From Candidatus Latescibacterota bacterium (lineage in GTDB: Bacteria; JAAXHH01), in contig JAJEAN010000007.1 in the NCBI GenBank assembly GCA_022822725.1, positions 1,375,045 through 1,439,044 on the forward strand: 64,000 nucleotides of DNA, written 5' to 3'. Under the pieces are notes generated by a model. That model ran no database searches and was not told the origin of the DNA. It saw only the letters and a program-made list of their open reading frames with translations. Positions 1 to 7,562 of the stretch are shown here, in pieces (the stretch's first letter is position 1; every line of letters starts with the position of its first letter). The position numbers and the translations under genes were made by a program.

Positions 1-375
1 CACCATTGGGGACCCCACAAGGGCGGGACGATCGGAACGAACGAAGACGGTTTCACGCCGGATCCCGATCTTTCCCTCATCCCGGTTGACGAAGAGGTGG
101 GAATCGTCCCCTGCGAAGTCAGAAAAGGCGAATGCATGTTCCACCACTGCCTGACCTGGCACGGCAGTCCGCCCAACCCTTCGGAAAACGGCCGCCCGGC
201 GATCGCGGTGCACTACATGCCCGGTTGGACGAAGTATGAACCTTCCAGGGGCCACATCATGGAGCGCCGGGTCGACGTTGAGCCCGGCGAACTCCTGACC
301 GGCCATTACTTCCCCACCGTGTGGGACCACGGCCCCGTCGAACCGCCGGCACACTGGTCCGAGGAACAGGCATGA
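1..375 (+). CDS. PhyH family Fe(II)/2-oxoglutarate dioxygenase, C-terminal part (partial)
   Basis: Carboxy-terminal fragment of a phytanoyl-CoA dioxygenase family oxygenase. The frame is already open at base 1, so the start codon and first iron ligands lie outside the window. The visible 124 residues contain the second half of the double-stranded beta-helix. TWHGSPPNPSENGRP holds the distal iron-binding histidine (visible residue 54) and the arginine (visible residue 65) expected to bind the 2-oxoglutarate carboxylate. The family hydroxylates small carboxylic acids or CoA esters; the substrate cannot be told here. Its TGA overlaps the ATG of the next gene (ATGA), so translation is probably coupled with the enolase-superfamily gene. 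It is the first of three PhyH genes in this operon. Confidence 0.85.
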   Translation, partial: HHWGPHKGGTIGTNEDGFTPDPDLSLIPVDEEVGIVPCEVRKGECMFHHCLTWHGSPPNPSENGRPAIAVHYMPGWTKYEPSRGHIMERRVDVEPGELLTGHYFPTVWDHGPVEPPAHWSEEQA

Positions 376-1619
376 GCGTAGAGGCCAGTGTCAATACCGC
401 TTCCCGGCCCAGCGATCTGCGTATCACCGACATGCGCACGGTGACGATCGGCGCGTCGACCATCATCCGGCTCGACACCAATCAGGATATCCACGGCCTG
501 GGAGAAGTGCGGGACGGCGCCAGCAAGACCTATGCCCTCGCGCTCAAGTCGCGCATCCTGGGCGAGAACCCATGCGACGTGGACAGGATCTTCCGCAAGA
601 TCCGTCAGTTCGGCCATCACGCACGGCAGGCCGGCGGCGTCTGCGCCATCGAGATGGCCCTGATGGATCTCGCGGGCAAGGCCTACGGCGTGCCCGCATA
701 TCAGCTGGCCGGTGGCAAGTTCAGGGACAAGGTGCGTATCTACTGCGATACCACTACGTCCCCGGACCCCGGCGAGATGGGCCGGCGCCTGAAGGAACGC
801 ATGGACCGGGGGTTCACGTTCCTGAAGATGGACGTGGGCATCGGCCTGCTGAAGGATACGCCCGGTACGCTTGCGGCCCCTTCCGGGATGCTGGACACCG
901 TGCACATCATGCATCCCTTCACGGGCATCAGGCTGACGGACAAAGGCATCGGCCTGCTGTCGGACTACGTGGCGGGCGTACGCGACATCGTCGGTTACGA
1001 GATCCCTCTCGCCGTCGACCACTTCGGCCACATCGGCGTGGAGGACTGCATCCGCCTGGGCAAGGCACTGGACCGGTACAACCTGGCCTGGTACGAGGAC
1101 ATGGTGCCGTGGCAGTTCACCGAGCAGTACGTCCGGTTGCGCGACGCCTGCGATACGCCGATCTGCACGGGGGAGGACATCTATCTCAGGGAAGGGTTCA
1201 TGGATCTCTTCGAACACCGGGCCATATCCGTGTGCCATCCCGACCTGGCCACTTCCGGCGGCATACTGGAGACCAAGAAGATCGGCGATACCGCCCAGGA
1301 ATACGGCATCTCCATGGCACTGCACATGTCCGCCATGCCGGTCGCCCAGATGGCCAGCGTGCACTGTGCCGCGGCCACGGAGAACTTCATTGCCCTCGAA
1401 CACCATCACGTGGACGTGCCCTGGTGGGGCGACATCGTAACCGGACTGCCGGATCCGGTGATCCAGGACGGGTTCATGGCCGTGCCGGACGCGCCGGGAC
1501 TGGGCATCGAATTGAACGAAGAGGCCATACGGGCGCACATCAGCAGTAAGGACCCGGGATACTTCGAACCCACCGACGAGTGGAACGACCTGCGATCCCA
1601 CGACCGCCTGTGGAGTTGA
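372..1619 (+). CDS. Mandelate racemase/muconate lactonizing enzyme family (enolase superfamily)
   Basis: A 415-residue enolase-superfamily enzyme, which abstracts a proton alpha to a carboxylate (racemase, cycloisomerase or acid-sugar dehydratase). I chose the ATG at 372 because it overlaps the upstream stop. An N-terminal capping domain (RITDMRTVTIGAS onward) precedes the TIM barrel. Likely catalytic and metal residues are the Lys in FLKMD (about 151), the Asp in AVDHFGH (about 216), Glu in WYEDM (about 241), Glu in GEDIY (about 267) and His in ALHMSAMP (about 317). The D/E/E set is the usual Mg2+ triad and the late His suggests a dehydratase-type base. The KxD in place of KxK argues against a simple racemase. 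The last codons and stop are copied twice downstream in a 50-bp tandem repeat. Confidence 0.85.
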   Translation: MSVEASVNTASRPSDLRITDMRTVTIGASTIIRLDTNQDIHGLGEVRDGASKTYALALKSRILGENPCDVDRIFRKIRQFGHHARQAGGVCAIEMALMDLAGKAYGVPAYQLAGGKFRDKVRIYCDTTTSPDPGEMGRRLKERMDRGFTFLKMDVGIGLLKDTPGTLAAPSGMLDTVHIMHPFTGIRLTDKGIGLLSDYVAGVRDIVGYEIPLAVDHFGHIGVEDCIRLGKALDRYNLAWYEDMVPWQFTEQYVRLRDACDTPICTGEDIYLREGFMDLFEHRAISVCHPDLATSGGILETKKIGDTAQEYGISMALHMSAMPVAQMASVHCAAATENFIALEHHHVDVPWWGDIVTGLPDPVIQDGFMAVPDAPGLGIELNEEAIRAHISSKDPGYFEPTDEWNDLRSHDRLWS

Positions 1620-1719
1620 CAGACTGCCCTTGGAATGAGATCCGTGCCAATGACCGCCTGTGGAGTTGACAGTCTGCCCTTGGAATGAGATCCGCGCCAA
1701 TGACCGCCTGTGGAGTTGA
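1602..1719 (+). repeat. 50-bp tandem repeat spanning the stop codon of the enolase-superfamily gene
   Basis: About 2.4 copies with a 50-bp period; the shared segment GACCGCCTGTGGAGTTGA starts at 1602, 1652 and 1702. The first copy is the actual end of the coding region (codons DRLWS and stop); the later copies lie in the spacer. Copies differ at a few positions, so this is not a recent perfect duplication. Confidence 0.9.
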
Positions 1720-1739
1720 TCTGCTGAAGGAGCGATACC

Positions 1740-2750
1740 ATGTCTATACCCGTGGCCCAGGCTCAGCCGGAATCGTTTGAACCGCCCCCCCACCTGGCCA
1801 TTACCGAAGCGCAACGGCGACAGTTCGACGAAGACGGGTTCTTTCTGATTGAAAACGCCCTCAAGCCGAAGCACGTCGAGCGGCTGCTCGAAGTCGTCGA
1901 CAAGCTCAACGACAAATTCCGCAAGGACCACGGCACGTCTTCAGAAGCACCATACCAGGTGCGCAACGCCCTGGCGCACCACAAAGAGCTCTTCAGACTG
2001 ATCGATTACCGGAAGATCCTGCGGCTGGTCGTGGACGTCATGGGGGTAAATATCCAGATCCGCACCTCCCACGTGGACGTACGGCCGCCCATGAAAGATC
2101 ACGCGGTGGGAGAACTCGGGGCCAGCGGCAGCTTCTTTCCCTGGCACTCCGACGGACCCAACTACGGATACCCCATCACCAACGGCATCATACCCTTCTT
2201 CGAGGTGAAGGTCGGGTACTACCTGACCGACCTCACCGAGGTCAACAGCGGGGCCATCTGCGTGGTGCGCGGCAGCCATCGGCGTTCGCCCGAACTGATC
2301 CACGATCCGGACTACCGTATCGAACCGGAGGATATCGTGGAAGTAAACGTAAAGCCCGGTACCGCCATGGTCTGGCGGACGGCCCTGTGGCACTGCCTGA
2401 CACCCAACCTGTCCGACCACACCCGCAAATGCCTGTACTACGGGTACAACTACCGTTGGGCGCGCCCGGGGGACTACGACCGCCAGGACGCCAGACTGCT
2501 GGCGCGGTGCACGCCCGTACAGCGCCAGTTGCTGGGGTCCAATACGACCGAGGACGGTGTAGTCTACCAGGACGGCGACCCGGCCCATCCGGCTTCCAGG
2601 TTCTGGCGCCCTGAACCCGGGGACGTGCCCCTGGAAGCGTGGGCCGAGAAGCAGCGACATAAGAGGATGCAGAAGGAATGGCGACGATGGCAAAAAAGGA
2701 ACGCCCTGCCCCCATACGCCGTAGGTGCCGCAAAGGAGCCAAAACCATGA
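1740..2750 (+). CDS. Phytanoyl-CoA dioxygenase (PhyH) family protein
   Basis: A 336-residue Fe(II)/2-oxoglutarate oxygenase with an intact facial triad: PWHSDGPN gives the HxD motif (H136, D138) and WHCLTPN the distal His (about 218), followed by an Arg in DHTRK for 2-oxoglutarate. The N-terminal helix pair (RRQFDEDGFFLIENAL) and VVRGSHRRSPE are typical of the family. The ribosome-binding site GAAGGAG lies 7-8 bases before the ATG. The C-terminal 40 residues are rich in Arg, Lys and Trp and extend past the usual fold. The stop overlaps the ATG of the next PhyH gene. The substrate is unknown; with the enolase-superfamily and creatininase neighbours, catabolism of a small carboxylate or amide is plausible. 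Confidence 0.88.
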   Translation: MSIPVAQAQPESFEPPPHLAITEAQRRQFDEDGFFLIENALKPKHVERLLEVVDKLNDKFRKDHGTSSEAPYQVRNALAHHKELFRLIDYRKILRLVVDVMGVNIQIRTSHVDVRPPMKDHAVGELGASGSFFPWHSDGPNYGYPITNGIIPFFEVKVGYYLTDLTEVNSGAICVVRGSHRRSPELIHDPDYRIEPEDIVEVNVKPGTAMVWRTALWHCLTPNLSDHTRKCLYYGYNYRWARPGDYDRQDARLLARCTPVQRQLLGSNTTEDGVVYQDGDPAHPASRFWRPEPGDVPLEAWAEKQRHKRMQKEWRRWQKRNALPPYAVGAAKEPKP

Positions 2751-3478
2751 CAGAAGCCGAAATCTTCGAATTCGACCTCAACGGATACATCGTCTATAAA
2801 GACATGCTGACCCGGGACCAGGTCGATCACATGAACGGGATCCTGGACGAACATCTCGCCGACGATGCCCACGGCTTCCAGTTCCTCACGCTCGATCCGG
2901 TGTTCATGGAACTCATGGCCCATCCCCGCACGCTTCGGATCATCCGAACTATGATCGGGGAGTGGCTGCGGCTGGACCACGCCTACGGGCTGCAGATGGA
3001 CCGGCATACCGTGGGGCGGGGCCATGTGAAGCCGAACCTGCATGGCGGCCTGCGGCACGACCACGGCGAGCATCAGTACGAATGGTTCGACGGGAAGATG
3101 TACAACGGACTGATCGTGGTCATGTACGCCCTCAAGGACATCAATCCCGGCGACGGCGGGCTCATCTGCGTTCCCGGCAGCCACAAGTCGAACTTCCGTT
3201 TCCGTCCGCCCGTGGATTCCCACCTGGTCGCGAACCCGTCGTTCATGGCCGGAGATATGCTCATCTTCACGGAAGCGCTGGTCCACGGCACCACCACGTG
3301 GACGTCCGATCAACAGCGGCGGGCCCTGCTGTACAAGTATTCGCCCGGTTATTCCGCCTGGGCCTCCGCCGACAATCTGGACGACGCTCGGGCCCTGGCC
3401 GCCAACGACCTGCAGCGCGACCTGCTCCGTCCACCAAGCGTGGGCAGGCGGACTCCATTGGAAATCCCGGATGGGTGA
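2747..3478 (+). CDS. PhyH family protein with atypical iron-ligand motif
   Basis: A 243-residue PhyH-family protein. I chose ATG 2747 because it overlaps the previous stop (ATGA) and AAAGGAG lies 8 bases upstream. The core is recognisable: DLNGYIVYKDMLTRDQV at the N-terminus, ALKDINPGDGGLICVPGSHK in the middle and EALVHGTTTW with the distal His. Where paralogues have HxD, this one reads LHGG (H99-G100-G101), followed seven residues later by HGE (H106-E108). Either HGE is the true HxD/E motif, or the carboxylate ligand is replaced by Gly as in halide-binding PhyH-type halogenases. Spacing to the PGSH strand (48 residues from H99, 41 from H106) does not settle this. It is translationally coupled to its neighbour. 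Confidence 0.82.
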   Translation: MTEAEIFEFDLNGYIVYKDMLTRDQVDHMNGILDEHLADDAHGFQFLTLDPVFMELMAHPRTLRIIRTMIGEWLRLDHAYGLQMDRHTVGRGHVKPNLHGGLRHDHGEHQYEWFDGKMYNGLIVVMYALKDINPGDGGLICVPGSHKSNFRFRPPVDSHLVANPSFMAGDMLIFTEALVHGTTTWTSDQQRRALLYKYSPGYSAWASADNLDDARALAANDLQRDLLRPPSVGRRTPLEIPDG

Positions 3479-3520
3479 ACGTAGACCCGCAACACCATGA
3501 GCGCGGGCCGTAAGGTTGTG

Positions 3521-3636
3521 AAGTAACCCGGTGAAGCTTGAGAGGAGACCTGGACCCCGAGCAGCTTAAGAAGTGACCCGGCGTAGCATGTGAAGAGGCC
3601 CGACGTCGCATGTGTAGAGGCCCGGCGTAGCATGAG
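3521..3636 (+). repeat. 22-bp imperfect tandem repeat in the creatininase leader
   Basis: Three contiguous 22-bp units begin at 3571, 3593 and 3615 (core CCCGGCGTAGCATG), and a fourth related unit starts at 3521 after a divergent insert. The last copy runs directly into the Shine-Dalgarno of the creatininase gene. No gene is visible in this 171-bp spacer. Confidence 0.8.
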
Positions 3637-3649
3637 AGGAGAGTTGGAA

Positions 3650-4465
3650 ATGAACGTGCGGGATGAATACCGCTACAACCGGTTGACCTGGGAGGATATG
3701 AATGAAGCCATCGCCATGCAGAAGGTGGTGGTCCTGCCCACCGGTTCCACCGAGCAGCACGGCAAGCACCTGCCCCTCGATACGGACGCCTTTCTCGTCG
3801 AATCCGTCTGCCACGAACTGGGACGCCGCATCCCCGACCGGGTCCTCGTCCTGCCCACGGTCAGCTACGGCCTGAACCTGCACCACATCGATTTCCCGGG
3901 CACGATCCACATCGAGCCCGATGTATTCATCGCATTCTGCCTGAACATCACCAAGAGCGTGGCCTACCACGGCTATGAGAAGATCCTGATTGTAAACGGC
4001 CATGGTTCCAACGCACCGATGATCGATCTGGTCGCCCGGAAGACGGTGCTGGCCACGGAGTCGCTTTGCTTCGCCGCCAACTACTTCACCTTCCTGGTGG
4101 ACGCCTTCAACGAAATAAAGGAATCGGAGGTGCTGGCCCACGCCGATGAGCTGGAGACGTCCCTGTATCTTCATCTGGCCGGGGATCGCGTAAAGATGGA
4201 CAAGGCCGCGCCGGACATGGACCGGGTGGGGAAGTACTGCTCATCGGACAGCACGGGTACCGTGCGATTTAACGATTTCTGGGGCCGGTGGACGGGCCTG
4301 GGGGTCCACGGGGACCCGACGCCGGCCACGGCCGGGAAGGGCGAGTTCATCTTCAACGCGTCCGTGGACGGCCTGGTCGAACTGATCGACGATATCCGGG
4401 ACTGGCCGATCGAGGAGCGAAGCGATCAGCACACGGGGCCGGTGCAGAAGGGGATCAGGTGGTAG
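3650..4465 (+). CDS. Creatininase (creatinine amidohydrolase) family protein
   Basis: A 271-residue metal-dependent amidohydrolase of the creatininase fold, whose members open cyclic amides or act on formamide-type intermediates. The start ATG 3650 is preceded by AGAGGAGAG at a good distance; an in-frame ATG at 3632 lies upstream of that site. The metal-binding signature is clear: GSTEQHGKHLPLDTD (E about 34, H about 36, D about 43), then LPTVSYGLNLHH and the family hallmark NGHGSN (about 117-122), with a late Glu in ADELETS. It ends the operon that starts with PhyH and enolase-superfamily genes. The substrate is not predictable; a second member of the family lies at 42.8 kb. Confidence 0.85.
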   Translation: MNVRDEYRYNRLTWEDMNEAIAMQKVVVLPTGSTEQHGKHLPLDTDAFLVESVCHELGRRIPDRVLVLPTVSYGLNLHHIDFPGTIHIEPDVFIAFCLNITKSVAYHGYEKILIVNGHGSNAPMIDLVARKTVLATESLCFAANYFTFLVDAFNEIKESEVLAHADELETSLYLHLAGDRVKMDKAAPDMDRVGKYCSSDSTGTVRFNDFWGRWTGLGVHGDPTPATAGKGEFIFNASVDGLVELIDDIRDWPIEERSDQHTGPVQKGIRW

Positions 4466-4519
4466 GTACTCAAACTCAAGGCCGCCGCGTTTTGTCAGAA
4501 TCCAGCCTGCAACGGCCTG

Positions 4520-5299
4520 CTAGTAACTCAGGAATCCTCCATCCACCAGCCACGTGGCGCCGGTAACGAAACTCGCCTCGTCACTGGCCAGGAACACGGC
4601 CACGCGGCCGATTTCCTCGGGTGTACCCCGGCGGTCCAGGGGCGTGTCGCGGAAGAACTTCCCTGTGGCGCCTCGTTCCACCGCGTCTTCTCTCGGCTGA
4701 TCGCTTTGCTCCGTGTGCACGTCGCCCGGCGCGATACCGTTCACCCGGATACCGTGCGCCGCCAGTTCGATGGCCGCGGACTTTGTGAGGCCGTCCAGCC
4801 CGGCCTTGCTGGCACAATAGGCAGAGGCGCCTTCCTGCGCGGCGTACTGGGCGACGGAAGACACGTTGATGATCGAACCGCCCGCCTTCCGGGATATCAT
4901 CCGCCGGGCCGCTTCCTGTGTCCCGATGAACGCGCCGGTCAGGTTGATATCCACGACGTTGCGCCAGTGATCGTCCGTCTCATCCATGAAGGGCCGCAAC
5001 TCCAGGGATTTGCCCGTCAATGCGGCATTGTTGATCATTACGTCCACGGGACCGAGCAGGGATTCAGTCCGGTCCAGCAGGGCCGCGACATCCTTCCGGC
5101 GGCGTACGTCGCATCGATGGGCCTCGACAGTGAAGCCTTCCGCGCGCAGTCGAGCCGCCTCTCCTTCGGCGATCTCGATTCGGCGCTGGGCGATCATTAC
5201 GGCCGCCCCCGCTTCGAGACAGCACCGTGCGATGCCGAGGCCGATACCGGTACCGCCGCCGGTGACGACCACAATTCTGCCTTTCAACCGGTCATTCAC
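4520..5299 (-). CDS. SDR family NAD(P)-dependent oxidoreductase
   Basis: A 259-residue classical short-chain dehydrogenase/reductase, FabG-like. Features: the nucleotide-binding TGGGTGIG (residues 13-20), the structural NNAA motif (90-93), catalytic Ser about 147, Tyr161 and Lys165 in YCASK, and the C-terminal GATWLVDGGFLSY. I prefer the GTG at 5299 because it gives the family's usual short lead into the Rossmann fold and has AGGA about 11 bases upstream. A GTG at 5332 would add 11 residues with no visible ribosome-binding site. It is probably the last gene of the amidase - SelA-like - SDR transcript. It lies convergent with the creatininase gene, 54 bp away. Confidence 0.88.
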   Translation of the reverse strand: MNDRLKGRIVVVTGGGTGIGLGIARCCLEAGAAVMIAQRRIEIAEGEAARLRAEGFTVEAHRCDVRRRKDVAALLDRTESLLGPVDVMINNAALTGKSLELRPFMDETDDHWRNVVDINLTGAFIGTQEAARRMISRKAGGSIINVSSVAQYAAQEGASAYCASKAGLDGLTKSAAIELAAHGIRVNGIAPGDVHTEQSDQPREDAVERGATGKFFRDTPLDRRGTPEEIGRVAVFLASDEASFVTGATWLVDGGFLSY

Positions 5300-5346
5300 A
5301 GTTCTCTTGTTCCTCGTTTCGTGCCGCGGCACCGTCCATTATCTAT

Positions 5347-5448
5347 CCACGCCGCGACATCGCACATACGATGTCCGAGTTCTGTCGGTCTAGCGGTCCA
5401 CGCCGCGACATCACACATTCGATGTCCGAGTTTTGTCGGTCTAGCAGT
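5347..5448 (-). repeat. 51-bp tandem duplication covering the stop of the SelA-like gene
   Basis: Two copies with a 51-bp period start at 5347 and 5398 (shared start CCACGCCGCGACATC) and differ at a handful of positions. One copy includes the last codons and TAG of the SelA-like gene; the other is non-coding spacer before the SDR gene. Confidence 0.88.
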
Positions 5449-6694
5449 CCGCTTCCTGTCCGTCACCGCTGTCCATCATACGCGCGACCTCGGTTGCTCC
5501 AGCCACGACCGCCGTGAAATCGCGCTCCCCCAGCGTGCGCAGGTCGAGCAGAAAACGGTCACCCGACAACCGGCCGAATACGGGCGGCGACTGCCGTCGG
5601 AACGCGGCGGCGAGTTGCCTGTTCGTCCATCCCACGGGTCGAAGCGCTACGGCGTGCGACGGGATCGGCTGGACCGGCAGAGCGCCGCCGCCGATCTCCG
5701 CGGAGGATTCCTCCACGGTAACATCAACGCGGTGCCCGAGACGACCCGCGAGTTCTCCAGCGAGTCGATGCGCCCTGGATTCGAGTTCTCCGGCCGACGC
5801 GGCGATCATTCCCGTAACCGCGTGGCAGTCGGCAAGCCTGCCCGGATCGGAAAACATCTCCAGGGTGGCCTGCAGGGCGGCGTAGACCATTTTGTCCGCT
5901 CGGAAAGCCCGCATCAGCGGATCTTTCTTCATCCGGTCGAGGAGGTCCCGCCTGCCGGCGATGATCCCAGCCTGGGGACCGCCCAGCAGCTTGTCGCCGC
6001 TGAAGCAGACCACGTCGATGCCCCGCACGAGTGCTTCCCGCACCGAGTAACCGCTGTCCAGGCCGTGCTGACCGTACGCTTCCAGGTCGGTCAGCGCACC
6101 GCTGCCCTGGTCGTATACGACCGGTATGCCCCGCTCCCGACCCAGTATCGCCAGTTCGTCGAGGGATACCGAGACGTCCAGGCCGGCAAGGTCGAAATTG
6201 CTCCGATGGACGGCCATGATGAGGGCCGTTCGATCCGTGATTGCCGTGCGAAAGTCGTCCAGTTCGGTATGATTGGTCGCTCCCACGCCAACCAGCCGGG
6301 CCCCGCCCGCGGCCATGACGTCCGGCATACGAAACGACCCTCCGATTTCCACCAGTTGTCCCCGGGAGATGATGACTTCGCGGTCCAGCGCCAGGGCGTG
6401 CAGGATCAGCATCACCGCGGCAGCGTTGTTGTTCACCACGATGGCGGACTCCGCCCCGGTCAAGGCGCACAACAGGCCGGAAACCAGGTCGTGCCGCGAG
6501 CCTCGCTTGCCTGTCCCGGCATCGATCTCCAGCGTGCAGTATCCCTCGACCACGTCGGCCACGGCCCGCCGCGCCGCATCGGACAGCACGGCCCGTCCCA
6601 GCCCGGTGTGCAGGATCACGCCCGTACCGTTCACGGCGGGCGTCAACCTTCCTGCCGGTGATCTTTCAGCTGAAGAATTAACCTGGTCTGGCAT
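5441..6694 (-). CDS. SelA-like PLP-dependent protein lacking the N-terminal tRNA-binding domain
   Basis: Homologue of L-seryl-tRNA(Sec) selenium transferase (COG1921). The PLP fold is well conserved: VNGTGVILHTGLGRA (residues 21-35), VVNNNAAAVMLIL, SRGQLVEIGGSFRMPDV and FSGDKLLGGPQAGII, with the PLP lysine at about 235. The protein has only about 20 residues before NGTG, whereas bacterial SelA has roughly 80-90 residues there, including the tRNA-binding domain. No SelB or tRNA-Sec gene is in the window. The start is ambiguous because four copies of a 19-bp repeat each supply an ATG; the ATGs at 6694 and 6751 are in frame. It may be a SelA-like PLP enzyme of other function, as in archaeal homologues, or a truncated SelA. 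Confidence 0.75.
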   Translation of the reverse strand: MPDQVNSSAERSPAGRLTPAVNGTGVILHTGLGRAVLSDAARRAVADVVEGYCTLEIDAGTGKRGSRHDLVSGLLCALTGAESAIVVNNNAAAVMLILHALALDREVIISRGQLVEIGGSFRMPDVMAAGGARLVGVGATNHTELDDFRTAITDRTALIMAVHRSNFDLAGLDVSVSLDELAILGRERGIPVVYDQGSGALTDLEAYGQHGLDSGYSVREALVRGIDVVCFSGDKLLGGPQAGIIAGRRDLLDRMKKDPLMRAFRADKMVYAALQATLEMFSDPGRLADCHAVTGMIAASAGELESRAHRLAGELAGRLGHRVDVTVEESSAEIGGGALPVQPIPSHAVALRPVGWTNRQLAAAFRRQSPPVFGRLSGDRFLLDLRTLGERDFTAVVAGATEVARMMDSGDGQEADC

Positions 6695-6751
6695 GGGAAG
6701 CCTGGTCTGGCATAGGAAGCCTGTTCTGGCATGGTAAGCCTGGTCTGGCAT
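6676..6751 (-). repeat. 19-bp x 4 tandem repeat carrying start codons of the SelA-like gene
   Basis: Four 19-bp units (read on the minus strand as ATGCCAGACCAGGCTTCC plus one base) have ATGs at 6751, 6732, 6713 and 6694. Three units equal 57 bp, so the first and fourth ATG are in the same frame. No good Shine-Dalgarno is seen near any copy. Confidence 0.9.
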
Positions 6752-6776
6752 AGGAAAGGGAGGGCGGCTGTCGCGG

Positions 6777-7370
6777 CTACCACCGGCCCGCGATTATTTG
6801 CGACATACTCGTCTTGAAACGCGCCCAGGGGAACGCGGGTCCGGGATCGATCTTGCGATCCGGCGCGATATCGCTGTGGCGCACGATGTTCTCGAGGGGG
6901 ATCCGGTGGCGCTCGACGAGTAGTCTCGACAGCGATTCGACCTGTTCGACCTGTCCGGATGGATAGGGAGCCCACCAGTCTCCCCCGGCCGAAACGGGCG
7001 GCAGTCCGCTGTAGGGCGTGCCGTAGTCCTCCGGCCAGCAATAGAAACGACCGTTCTTCTTCCGCAGCCGTCCCCAGTTCACGATCTCGATTCCCAGCGA
7101 CCAGCGGTTGCAGCCTTCCCGCCCCCGCCACGTACTGACACCACAGTGCCAGGCGCAATCTTCGTCGCGCACCATCTGCAGTATGGCGCCGTCGAGTCCC
7201 ACGATGTAATGGCAGCTGACGCGCCGCTCCGGGTCCTGAAAGATCGCGACGCAGTCTTCCATCGAAGGCCCGTCCGTGAAGTGGAGCACCAGCATATCGA
7301 TCTGCGCGTCTTCACGGCTCGAAGCATACAGGGCCGGGATGAACGGGATTTCCGCAGCGGTATTCGACAT
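6777..7370 (-). CDS. N-acetylmuramoyl-L-alanine amidase (Amidase_2/AmpD-like)
   Basis: A 197-residue zinc amidase of the PGRP/AmpD fold, which cuts the MurNAc-L-Ala bond in peptidoglycan. Signature elements: MLVLHFTDGPS with the first zinc His, VSCHYIVGLDG, WHCGVSTW, SLGIEIVNWG with a conserved Glu, and RHSDIAPDRKIDPGPAFPW with the second zinc His and the zinc-binding Asp/Lys region. I placed the start at ATG 7370; a GTG at 7379 with GGAAGG four bases upstream and an ATG at 7415 are alternatives. No signal peptide is visible, so a cytoplasmic AmpD-like recycling role is likelier than autolysis. It leads the (-) operon, divergent from the indolepyruvate oxidoreductase gene. Confidence 0.85.
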   Translation of the reverse strand: MSNTAAEIPFIPALYASSREDAQIDMLVLHFTDGPSMEDCVAIFQDPERRVSCHYIVGLDGAILQMVRDEDCAWHCGVSTWRGREGCNRWSLGIEIVNWGRLRKKNGRFYCWPEDYGTPYSGLPPVSAGGDWWAPYPSGQVEQVESLSRLLVERHRIPLENIVRHSDIAPDRKIDPGPAFPWARFKTSMSQIIAGRW

Positions 7371-7495
7371 GTCTGACACGTGTCCTTCCGGGGGTCGCGT
7401 TCGCCCTTCGATCATTCATTGAAACTTATAGCAAGGACCGCCGCAAGGCAATCCGTTTCACTGCATTCCACGGGCGCGCCAACCGCCCGCTCCGG

Positions 7496-7524
7496 TTGAC
7501 ACGAAGCAGCGCGCCGCGTATACT
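7496..7524 (+). promoter_or_regulatory. Sigma-70 promoter for the indolepyruvate oxidoreductase gene
   Basis: Exact -35 TTGACA (7496-7501), a 17-bp spacer and -10 TATACT (7519-7524). Expected start of transcription is about 7531, giving a leader of about 32 bases before the ATG at 7563. Confidence 0.75.
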
Positions 7525-7562
7525 TACGCCATGATCCGGAAGCGCAGTACACCTGTTTTCAA

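Noticed and set aside
5441-6694. Evidence for selenoprotein synthesis in this window
   Set aside because: No SelB, SelD or tRNA-Sec is present, the SelA-like protein lacks its N-terminal domain, and no in-frame UGA in a conserved gene was noticed.
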